DNA of 39,635 nucleotides from Myxococcales bacterium (GTDB lineage: Bacteria; Myxococcota_A; UBA9042): assembly GCA_009692425.1 (NCBI GenBank), contig SHZF01000040.1:1-39635 (forward strand), written 5' to 3'. Shown here one piece after another: positions 34,001 through 39,635 of this stretch. Below the pieces are notes generated by a model. That model was not told where the DNA came from and searched no databases. It saw only the letters and a program-made list of their open reading frames with translations. Each line of letters opens with the position of its first letter. The stretch's first letter is position 1. The position numbers were made by a program, and so were the translations under genes.

Positions 34001-36175
34001 GTCACGTTGGCGGGCTCCGTCACGACTTTGGCCGGCGGCAACGGCAGCGGGTACCGCGACGGACTCGGTGCGGCGCGCGCGCAGTTCTATAGCCCCCGCA
34101 GCGTCGCTGTCGACAAGGCCGGCAACATCTACGTTGCCGACTCGGAAAACGCTCGCGTCCGCCTGGTGCGGCCCGACGGCAACGTGCGCACGATCGCCGG
34201 CTCCGGCATCCCGGGCACTGCGGTCGGCGTCGGCGTCATCCCGTCGCTGTACTGGCCGCGCTCGGTCAACCTCGACCCACAGGGCCGTGTCCTCGTCGTC
34301 GACACCAAGAACCACCGTGTGCGCCGCCTCGTGTACGTAGGGGCGACCTGCAACGACGGCAACGCGTGCACGCTCGATGTCTGCGACCCCAAGGTCGGCT
34401 GTTCGCACCCGCCCGCGGCAGACGCCGAAGCCTGCGCCGGCGGCGGCCCCTGCCAGGTAGGGACGTGCGACGCCAAGCTCGGCCGGTGCACGTATGCACC
34501 GGCGCCGAACGGCAAGGTGTGCGACGGGCCGGGCTTGTGCCAACAGCAGTGCGGGGGCGGCGGTTGCATGACCGGCGCCCTCGTCACCACCGCGGCGGGC
34601 ACGGGCGCGGCGGGCGCTGGCGACGGCGCGGCGCTGAAGACGGACGCCGGCGAACCGCGTGGGTTGGCGTTCGACGCGGCGGGGGCGCTCTGGTTCACCG
34701 ACGGCGTGGGGTGCCGGGTCCGCAAACTGACTCCCGATGGCGTTGTGGTGACGGTGGCGGGCTCGACATGCGGGTATGCCGAGGGCAACGGGGCGGCGGC
34801 GAAGTTCAACGCGCCGTCAGACATCGCGTTCGACGGCGTTGGCCAAGCCTATGTGGCTGACACGGGCAACCACCGGATCCGCAAGGTGCTGCCCGACGGC
34901 ACGGTGTCGACGTACGCGGGCTCCACGGCGGGCTTCAAGGATGACGTCGGCACGCTGGCGCAGTTCAACGGTCCTGCGGGCCTGGCGGTGTCGGCGGCGG
35001 GCGAGGTGTTCGTGGCGGACGAAAACAACCACCGCATCCGCCGCATCGGCACTGACGGCAAGGTCACCATCTACGCCGGTGCGCCGCCCGCGGTGGCAGC
35101 GAGCAGCGCGGCGGGGTTCACCGACGGGCCGGCGGCGACGGCACGTCTGACCAATCCCAAGGCCATTGCACGCGACGCTGCGGGGCGCATCTGGGTCGCC
35201 GACGCGGGCAACAACCGCATCCGCCGCATCGATCTGGATGGCTCCATCACGACGATCGCCGGCGCAGCAGCGGGCCTGCTCAACGGCCGCGGCCGTTTGG
35301 GTTCCCGCTTCTCGTTTCCTGTCGGGATCACGCTGCTGGCCGACGGCAGTGCGGTCGTCGCCGACCAGGGCAATCACCTCGTGCGTCGCGTCTGGGACGA
35401 TGGCCGCAGCCAGACCCTTGCCGGTTCGACGGCCGGTTTTCTCGACGGCTTCGGCAGCGAGGTGCAGTTCAACAAGCCGTGGGGCGTCGCGGTCGACAAG
35501 CTGGGCACCCTGTTCGTGGCCGATACCAACAACCGGCGCGTGCGCAAGGTCTCGCTGCAGCTCAAGACGTGCACGGAATTGGCAGGGGTCTCGCGCTTCA
35601 CGGCGGCGGCGTCGTGCAAGGCGATCCAGACGCAGGCGAAGTGGAGCGGCATCAAGGCCGGCTGGGTCGACCCGGACGGGGGCCCGAAAGACGACGCCAT
35701 CAAGACGAAGTGCGACCAGACCAGCGACGGTGGCGGCTGGACGCGCATCGATCAAGCCGTGCCGGATGCGAAGGTGAGCCTGCTGCGCGGCAAGTCCGGT
35801 CGCATGATGCTGAAGTGTGCCGACGACGGCCTGGAGTTCATCCAATCGCCGGCGACCGGGGCCGCGTGGTCGTGGACGAAGAAGTCGAAAGCCCCGGGCG
35901 AGTGGAAGGTGTACAAGCCGGCCGACGGAGCCGCCGCCCAGTCGGTCCTGTGTGGCAGCGACGCGGCAGTCTTGGACAAGATCGCGTGCGGCTTTGGCTA
36001 TGCGTGTGCTTCCGGGGCTGCGGCGCCCGACAACGTCGTGGTTCCCGGCGTCGGTGCGGACGGCGGCCAGTGCCTCGGCACCACGGCGGTATGGACAGGC
36101 AAGCCGTTCGCCATCTGCGGCGGAGCGGCCGAATACGTCCAGTGGAAGACGTACATCCGCAGCGACGACCTCTGA
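28070..36175 (+). CDS. giant surface lipoprotein: Cys-rich repeats, four six-bladed NHL propellers, fibrinogen-like tail
   Basis: A 2,701-residue exported protein. A long n-region and hydrophobic stretch end in a lipobox (VAFLVAC, Cys64, or ACAAC, Cys67). An Asp/Thr-rich linker precedes residues 152-907, a Cys-rich array: five ~95-residue super-repeats, then about ten shorter CDDGxxCT..D.C...C units. Four blocks of six NHL repeats (GVAVDAAGxxYVADTxNHRIRKV, here described by consensus) lie near residues 910-1222, 1305-1627, 1749-2088 and 2170-2496, each closing into a six-bladed propeller and separated by 80-115-residue Cys-rich linkers. Residues 2500-2701 resemble a fibrinogen C-like domain (CDQTSDGGGWTRI). 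The ATG at 28070 has GGAG 5 bp upstream; TTG codons at 28136 and 28178 are alternatives giving shorter signals. Likely a surface adhesin or matrix protein; role inferred. Confidence 0.88.
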   Translation: MACWTHRESCAGRRRGVCNSARLTRNSPQFLCSQPQLDGTVRSCAGYVWSGLVWSGRVAFLVACAACSTPHPVAGGAEVDGQGAVPDASSLDGGITEVGATGTPGIDTADESDTLATPDDVVVAADGDPDTTLDATATESDGDAPDEPPAGECAVDGDCAAKATDKCSGKWFCDVAASPPVCVLNASSVVKCAPGESPCSPNLCDPATGVCGVKPKADGTLCDDGVACTKNDSCLAGQCAPGLSLCCKNDAACVPLAKGNLCVGQYLCDLLAGECIVNPTTKVICPSVDDTACAQNVCEPKSGKCGFQSAADGANCDDGSPCTQGDACTAGKCKSGTNICECKDDAACAAKPGADKCKGPLFCNQVTGKCELNASQAVVCSQKGAPPCQVSVCEPTTGLCKAKPTDDNVACDADGTACTAGDHCQGGACKAGTNKCACTDDAGCVAKDDNLCNGMFFCNKSTGLCEDNPATAIKCPAADDAQCGANVCEPKTGECAAVAQAVGSACDDGVVCTHGDACAKGKCVAGPDQCSCKSDAECAVAGGGDLCLGTFFCDKTSTAWSCKGNPATVVKCAGGADTYCQKNLCQPATGKCEVVFMHVDEPCDDGSPCTLGESCKAGVCVNPALDLTKPCFDDNPCTLDICDKAKGCENLPSTAACNDNNACTQGDTCQAGKCAGSAAVPCDDGNPCTTELCNATAGCVKFQNGDGCSDGNDCTVADACKAGKCVPGAPKDCNDKAPCTLDTCNPGNGKCVNDAQAAPALVCDDGIACTDATCDPATGCSFLLSASACDDGVACTKDACLAGLGCVHPPDAAACEDGAVCTIDACDLATKACSHGAVSDGSECADGDACTLGDACQAGKCAGGSKVPGCGADSVECKGKPNGTSCSDGDACTQGETCIGQKCRALVAGAKVWTLALTGTAALLDGPARLAGGAHPAGLAVDSGGGLLFVEESSHTLRRLGPDGVVRTLAGQRNVAGSSDGPGTAGHLSGPRGVAVDAAGTIYVADTGNHRIRKVTAAGLSTLAGSDKGSVNAVGAAAKFNEPSDVAVDPQGNVFVADTANNLIRRIAPDGTVSTFAGSPGKFNWPTGLAFGPGGVLWVADSYNSAIRTVQPDGTIATLAGGASGHADGIGKDAKFLAPWDITVDAAGIAYVVERDGHRVRRVLPDGTVTTLAGGAPTSTLGFVDATGATARFYQPYGVVIDPHGRLIVADRYNNRLRVVELRGHACDDGNACTQDTCDGAGASPKCGVDAKPWCDDGNACTTETCDTKTGACTGKAVADGTACSLGDPCALGAQCGGGACGPATAVTTFSGSVMGKLDAPVADALYKVPTAAVAALDGTLYVADLANHLIRKVAPDGTVTTLAGSPWGGAGSTDGVGTAARFNGPSGLALDAAGNLIVADRLNHRIRRVAPDGTVTTVVGSSAGMSDGPAALAKLNQPSSVAVESSGAIVVADRLNYRIRRIALDGSVSTVAGAAAPGHQDGPAAVAKFYDPAGVAVQRDGGLVVADAYTNNSLRRIAPDGTVTTLAGGTGKGWLDGIAPYGAKLNDPMSVAVDAAGNVFFAEYAGQRIRVLYPDGRTATLAGNGVAGLGEGTGAAAQFNSPAGITLLPGGDLLVLDSVNHRLRRLKAIVKACNDANACTDDFCAAKLGCKHPVRPDGAPCSDDFACTVLDACATGACKPGKLAAGCVCKPGASGGCNDGNACTIDSCAATAGCGATAVADFAPCDDGNACTAGDHCLGGTCGPAAIEWAVEPYAGSDAVANGSGAGLIDGNRIAISGTHGAAQFNSPQGGAFDSFGAFWVADTGNNVVRRVGTDGQVDTVAGPVQYVNSLGGSADGAASWAQFSAPADVAADASGNVWVADFANHRVRRIGPDGIVTTVAGSTKGFADGKGAAAKFSAPAGITVDLAGNAFVSDRDNFRIRKVAPDGQVTTLAGSILGHLDGLGSAALFKGPEGIAFGVDGSLIVADTSAHAIRRVTLAGSVTTLAGGNGSGYRDGLGAARAQFYSPRSVAVDKAGNIYVADSENARVRLVRPDGNVRTIAGSGIPGTAVGVGVIPSLYWPRSVNLDPQGRVLVVDTKNHRVRRLVYVGATCNDGNACTLDVCDPKVGCSHPPAADAEACAGGGPCQVGTCDAKLGRCTYAPAPNGKVCDGPGLCQQQCGGGGCMTGALVTTAAGTGAAGAGDGAALKTDAGEPRGLAFDAAGALWFTDGVGCRVRKLTPDGVVVTVAGSTCGYAEGNGAAAKFNAPSDIAFDGVGQAYVADTGNHRIRKVLPDGTVSTYAGSTAGFKDDVGTLAQFNGPAGLAVSAAGEVFVADENNHRIRRIGTDGKVTIYAGAPPAVAASSAAGFTDGPAATARLTNPKAIARDAAGRIWVADAGNNRIRRIDLDGSITTIAGAAAGLLNGRGRLGSRFSFPVGITLLADGSAVVADQGNHLVRRVWDDGRSQTLAGSTAGFLDGFGSEVQFNKPWGVAVDKLGTLFVADTNNRRVRKVSLQLKTCTELAGVSRFTAAASCKAIQTQAKWSGIKAGWVDPDGGPKDDAIKTKCDQTSDGGGWTRIDQAVPDAKVSLLRGKSGRMMLKCADDGLEFIQSPATGAAWSWTKKSKAPGEWKVYKPADGAAAQSVLCGSDAAVLDKIACGFGYACASGAAAPDNVVVPGVGADGGQCLGTTAVWTGKPFAICGGAAEYVQWKTYIRSDDL
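28122..28179 (+). promoter_or_regulatory. three helically phased GCAATT sites in an AT-rich patch
   Basis: GCAATT occurs at 28122, 28143 and 28174, spaced 21 and 31 bp, that is two and three DNA turns. The first two extend to GCAATTCT. The patch also holds TTGACT (28136-28141) and is the most AT-rich stretch of the area. It lies inside the 5' end of the giant lipoprotein frame, so either it is coding or the true start is a downstream TTG (28178) and this is an operator/promoter region. Confidence 0.3.
28523..29944 (+). repeat. five tandem ~95-residue Cys-rich super-repeats within the giant lipoprotein
   Basis: Repeat units begin near 28526, 28808, 29093, 29381 and 29663 (unit lengths 94, 95, 96 and 94 codons). 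Each runs C..DxxC....CxGxxFCD...G.C..N....KC.......C..N.CEP.TGxC......G..CDDGxxCT.GD.C..GxC. DNA identity is diverged, so the array is stable rather than a recent expansion. Confidence 0.85.
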
Positions 36176-37476
36176 TCGCGGCGGCGTGGCGTTGGTGGTT
36201 TGCGCTCGGGTTGGAGGCAACCGGGGCGGCGTTGTTTGCCGGCTGCGGCGGTGTGCCGCAGGGACTCGGACCGTCGCTGCAAGGCGCCGAAGTGTGGAGT
36301 GCGCAGCCGGGCTTCGATCGCTCGGTGGTCGTGGCTCGCTGCGAGCAGCTCCAGTGCGTGCTCGCGGTGGCGCGCGAGCAGGTGTGCATCGCAACATCTG
36401 GGCCTGTGGGTGCGAGCCAGGACCTGGCGGAGCGGCGGAGAGTCGCCTGCAATCTCCAGCCATTGCGCAACGCACGGGTGACGCTCCGCGGAGAAAATGG
36501 CGAGCTTGCCATGCGCACCGATGCCGATGGCAACGCGCCGCTGGACCTGATGACTTTGCCCGTGGCGGCGTTCCCGTATCGCGGCGGCATTGCGGCGGTG
36601 GCGTGCACGGATTGTGCGCCCACCGCGCTGCGCCTGCCGGAGCCAACCGCTGCCCTGTTGGTGCTCGCGCGCCGGCGCCTCGACGACTTCGACGCGTGGC
36701 TGGTCGTCCACGAAGGTGCGCCCCAGGCCGATGCGATCCGGCGCGCGCGCACGGCAGAAGTGGCCCGGCAGCGCGCGCTCCAGGACGCCTCTGCACTCGA
36801 TGCCGTCAACGCCATGGACCGCACCGACTGGGTCGCTGCCGGTCGCGCGCTGGAACGCTGCCGTGCGGTGGAGGTCGACGAGAGCGAGGGGTGTCGGCAG
36901 GCCGCGCTCGCGCTCGACGAGCGATTCACATCGGGTCAGGTTGCCGATGGGGTCACGGCGCTGGAGTCGTTCCGGTTCGAAGACGCAGACCTGGCCCTGT
37001 ACCGCTGCGCCCTGGTCGACCGGCGCGACGCCAGCGCGTGTGCCGTGGTGCGGGGGCGCGTCCCGTTGTACCGCGCGTTGGCGGAGTTGGACGCGGCCGG
37101 GCGGGCGTGGCGGGCGAAGGACGCTCCGGCCGCGCTCGCCGCCTTGGCGCGGTGCCAGGCCTTCGACACGTTCCAGCCGGAGTGTGCAGGCATGCAGCGC
37201 ACCATCCAGACGGACCTCACTGCGGCCGCGTTGGCCCGTGCCGACCGCCTCTACGCGCGCAGCCGACGCCTGATTCAGCGCCGCAGGCTCGAAGCCGCCC
37301 GCGCGCTGCTGCTCGAATGCCTCGCCGAGGTGCCGGGCCACGTGCGCTGCGTCCGCGCCGAAGCAAGCTTGCAGAAGCGTCCGCTCGGGTCGGCTGGAGG
37401 CGCCTTGGACGCTTTGCGGCTGGCGCCCAGCGCGCGCGTACGCAACACTGCGCCGGCTGGTGCTCCAGCCCCCTGA
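36142..37476 (+). CDS. lipoprotein with helical repeats, second gene of the surface operon
   Basis: A probable 444-residue lipoprotein of unknown family. The GTG at 36142 overlaps the giant gene by 34 bp and gives a good signal: MEDVHPQRRP, a Trp-rich hydrophobic stretch (WRWWFALGLEATGAALFAGC) and lipobox LFAGC (Cys35). No in-frame ATG lies close; CTG at 36172 is the other option. Residues about 35-170 are beta-rich with Cys pairs (CEQLQC, CTDC) and a carboxypeptidase-regulatory-like strand set (LRNARVTLRGENGELAMRTD). From residue 190 on, the chain is all-alpha with repeating W..A..AL..C units like TPR/Sel1 repeats, in which each unit ends in Cys. Its stop overlaps the next start (TGATG), so it is coupled to the protease. 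Confidence 0.7.
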   Translation: MEDVHPQRRPLIAAAWRWWFALGLEATGAALFAGCGGVPQGLGPSLQGAEVWSAQPGFDRSVVVARCEQLQCVLAVAREQVCIATSGPVGASQDLAERRRVACNLQPLRNARVTLRGENGELAMRTDADGNAPLDLMTLPVAAFPYRGGIAAVACTDCAPTALRLPEPTAALLVLARRRLDDFDAWLVVHEGAPQADAIRRARTAEVARQRALQDASALDAVNAMDRTDWVAAGRALERCRAVEVDESEGCRQAALALDERFTSGQVADGVTALESFRFEDADLALYRCALVDRRDASACAVVRGRVPLYRALAELDAAGRAWRAKDAPAALAALARCQAFDTFQPECAGMQRTIQTDLTAAALARADRLYARSRRLIQRRRLEAARALLLECLAEVPGHVRCVRAEASLQKRPLGSAGGALDALRLAPSARVRNTAPAGAPAP

Positions 37477-39617
37477 TGCACACCTGCCCGCCCAGCTCCG
37501 CTTCCCTCTATGCCAGTCGGCTGCGCGCAGGCATGGCGCGGTGGCGTCCGCTTGTCTGCCTCGGCCTGCTCGGATTGGCAGCGGCCGCCGCACCGGCGGA
37601 CGCCCGACCCTTTGCACCCGGACACGCTCTGGCGCACCCCCGCCTGGTGGGCGTGCTTGCCCAGTGGCTCGATGCCGAGCACCGGGGCGATGCCCGCGCA
37701 GCACGGCGACACGTGGCCGTCGGTCAATTGGCTTTCGATGCCGCGGGCCGGGTACTGGTGCAACTCCAACTCGCGGCACCCTGGTCCGCCGATGCGGTGC
37801 CCGCCGCGTGGCTGGCGGAACAGGGCGGTCGCATCGAGGTGCGCGGCACCGACCTGCTCGATGCCTGGGTGCCGCCCGCCGCGTTGCCGCGCCTGCTCGA
37901 AGCACACCCCGCGTTCGCCAACGCGCAGGCACCCTGGCGGCCCGTCGCCACCGTCGGCAAGGTACAGAGTGAAGGCGCGTCACGGCTGCGCACCGCCGAA
38001 GTCGCCTGCCTGGGCGAAGCTGCGACGGGGACGACCGTGGCCGTCCTCGACAGTGGCTACGCGGGCCTGACCGAAGCGGAGAAGTCGGGCGATGCACCGA
38101 ACCTGCTGGCGCACCCGGCGCCCGGCGCGGGGCCGCACGGAACGATGTGCATCGAAGTGATCGCCGACGTTGCACCGGGCGCGTCGATCCTGCCCGTGGT
38201 CACCGGCACGTTCGCCAACTTGCAGAAGTTCGCGAAGGAAGTGACGCAAGGTGGCAACCCGCACGGGGTAGACATCGTCAGCCACTCGGCGATCTGGATG
38301 GGCATGAGCTTCGGCCGCCCCGAGGGCCCGGCGTGTGCCATCGTCGAGCAACTGCGGGCAGCCGGGGTGGCGTGGGTCAACGCTTCGGGCAATTCCGGCG
38401 GCGGCAAGTTCCATGCCAGCGTGTTCAAGGACGCGGACGGCGACGGGCGCCACGAGTTCCAGACCGGCGACGAGCGGTTGACGTTCGTGCACCACGGCGG
38501 CCCCATCCAGATCGTGCTGGACTGGGACGACTACAAGGCGCGCACCCTCGACCTCGACCTGCTGCTCGAAAAGCTCGACGGCAAGACGTGGACGCTCGTC
38601 GACGAGTCGGTCCTGCCGGCATCGAAGGCTTTGCCGCCGACCGAATCGGTCCAGGGCGGGCCGGCTGGCGGCGTCTACGGCCTGGTCGTCCTGGCAAACA
38701 CCAAGATTCCTAAGGGGTTGCGTTTGCGGATTGTTCACCTCGGCGGCGGCAATGCGGGGCCGTTCTCAGTGTGGGCGGCGAGCGGCAGCGTATACGACCC
38801 CGGCTCGTGCCCGGGCTCGCTCACCGTGGGGGCGCTGTACCACGGCAACTACGACAAGGGACCGCTCGAGGGCTACAGTTCGTACGGCCCGACCGTCGAC
38901 GGCCGCCTCAAGCCCGAAGTCGTCGCGCCCACAGGCATCAAGACCACGATGGGCGACTTCTACGGCACGTCGGCGGCCTGCCCCCATGCGGCGGGCTTGC
39001 TGGCGCTGCATGTGGCGGCGACGGGACTCCCGGCGACTCAACTGGCGGCGCGGTTGGCCGAAGACGCGACGCCGTTGGCGGGGATCGAGGCGCCGGACGA
39101 CGCCTGGGGCTACGGCCGCATTCGCACGATCGGTGCCCGGCTCGGTTGGGGGTGCACGTCGGCCGTGCAGCCGCCGCAGGAATCGACGTGTGCAACCGCG
39201 TGCGGGTCCGTGGGGAACCGCCTGTGCGGCGCGACCTGCCGGTGGAACGCGTGCCAGCCGCCGGGCGAGGTGTGCAACGGCCTGGACGACGACTGCGACG
39301 GCAAGACGGACGGCGCGGGCCTCTTCAATTGCCCGTCCCCTGGCGCCACTGCGGGCGCCGATGCGGGCGCCGATGCGGCCTCGCTGGCCGACGGTGACGC
39401 TATCGACCGGGGCGGGCGCGGCGTGGGGGCAGCGACGGCGGGCATCGACGCAGGGCCGCGCGCGGACGCCAAGGCGGTGCCGGTCGCGAAGCCCGCACCC
39501 CCTGCCGACTCCGGTTGTGCGGCTGGCAGTCAGCAAGGAGGGTTCCTCGTCGGGTTGTGCACAGCGGCCGCTGCTTTGTGGGTCGCGCGACGCCGCCGGT
39601 CGGTCGGGCGGGGTTGA
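37476..39617 (+). CDS. subtilisin-family (S8) protease with MYXO-CTERM-like surface anchor
   Basis: A 713-residue exported serine protease. The signal sequence is MARWRPLVCLGLLGLAAAAA ending ADA; the start at 37476 (TGATG coupling) adds 19 residues, and the ATG at 37533 is the alternative. A prodomain-like region reaches about residue 180. Catalytic residues are Asp192 (AVLDSGYAG), His221 (GPHGTMC) and Ser499 (GTSAACPHAAG), with oxyanion Asn306 (NASGNSG). A long insert between Asn306 and Ser499 carries a beta-sandwich (TFVHHGGPIQIVLDWDDY). After the protease come ATACGSVGNRLCG, the metal-binding-type CNGLDDDCDGKTD, an Asp/Ala linker with a short GADAGADA repeat, and a tail with GCAAG, a hydrophobic segment and VARRRR, like MYXO-CTERM. 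Probably anchored in the outer envelope and acting on or with the preceding lipoproteins. Confidence 0.9.
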   Translation: MHTCPPSSASLYASRLRAGMARWRPLVCLGLLGLAAAAAPADARPFAPGHALAHPRLVGVLAQWLDAEHRGDARAARRHVAVGQLAFDAAGRVLVQLQLAAPWSADAVPAAWLAEQGGRIEVRGTDLLDAWVPPAALPRLLEAHPAFANAQAPWRPVATVGKVQSEGASRLRTAEVACLGEAATGTTVAVLDSGYAGLTEAEKSGDAPNLLAHPAPGAGPHGTMCIEVIADVAPGASILPVVTGTFANLQKFAKEVTQGGNPHGVDIVSHSAIWMGMSFGRPEGPACAIVEQLRAAGVAWVNASGNSGGGKFHASVFKDADGDGRHEFQTGDERLTFVHHGGPIQIVLDWDDYKARTLDLDLLLEKLDGKTWTLVDESVLPASKALPPTESVQGGPAGGVYGLVVLANTKIPKGLRLRIVHLGGGNAGPFSVWAASGSVYDPGSCPGSLTVGALYHGNYDKGPLEGYSSYGPTVDGRLKPEVVAPTGIKTTMGDFYGTSAACPHAAGLLALHVAATGLPATQLAARLAEDATPLAGIEAPDDAWGYGRIRTIGARLGWGCTSAVQPPQESTCATACGSVGNRLCGATCRWNACQPPGEVCNGLDDDCDGKTDGAGLFNCPSPGATAGADAGADAASLADGDAIDRGGRGVGAATAGIDAGPRADAKAVPVAKPAPPADSGCAAGSQQGGFLVGLCTAAAALWVARRRRSVGRG

Positions 39618-39635
39618 CCGGACCCGACGAGCCCG

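Overview
The window is GC-rich, densely coded DNA that looks like a member of the Myxococcota or a close relative of the old Deltaproteobacteria. The signs are a Ser/Thr kinase fused to an AAA ATPase and TPRs, several lipoproteins rich in CGDGxC and CDDGxxC repeats, a type IV pilin of the myxobacterial kind, NHL beta-propellers, a CNGLDDDCDGKTD motif, and a C-terminal Cys + transmembrane + Arg-cluster tail like the MYXO-CTERM sorting signal. This placement comes from gene content only. I see no rRNA, tRNA, CRISPR array or insertion sequence. Wide-open reading frames antisense to real genes are a codon-bias artefact.

Layout. 1-4151 (minus): truD and an SNF2/SWIM helicase cut off by the window edge. 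4331-4540: a small protein with a good Shine-Dalgarno. 4608-9747: a Cys-rich lipoprotein divergent from the kinase, separated by a dispersed repeat and a duplicated kinase start. 9785-11155: an apparent chimera of a glutathione S-transferase N-terminus and a lipoprotein. 11148-15913 (minus): ahcY, a PLP aminotransferase, an RlmM-type methyltransferase and dapB. 16089-17021: an EcsC-family protein. 17026-19974 (minus): a PPC-domain protein, a nitroreductase, tgt and a DUF4442 protein, behind a leader holding six 18-bp repeats. 20330-22412: a ZnT9-like cation transporter and an uncharacterised four-repeat helical protein. 22458-26174: a PDZ protein and a UbiA prenyltransferase (minus) divergent from a CruF-like carotenoid hydratase, with the second copy of the dispersed repeat between them. 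26251-27907: a prepilin convergent with a six-zinc-ribbon membrane protein. 28070-39617: a tightly packed three-gene cell-surface operon.

That last operon encodes a 2,701-residue lipoprotein with Cys-rich super-repeats, four six-bladed NHL propellers and a fibrinogen-like tail; a second lipoprotein; and a subtilisin-family protease with a MYXO-CTERM-like anchor. Their genes overlap, which suggests one co-translated surface assembly.

The observations most worth pursuing are: (i) the dispersed repeat at 5512-5707 and 25057-25286, whose copies differ almost only at synonymous third positions of one frame and keep a hairpin through G.U wobbles; (ii) the surface operon; (iii) the four-repeat FAGQxRxTRD protein; (iv) the 18-bp G-tract repeats in the tgt operon leader; (v) promoters placed exactly for leaderless transcripts; (vi) the GST-lipoprotein chimera; and (vii) the UbiA-CruF pair.
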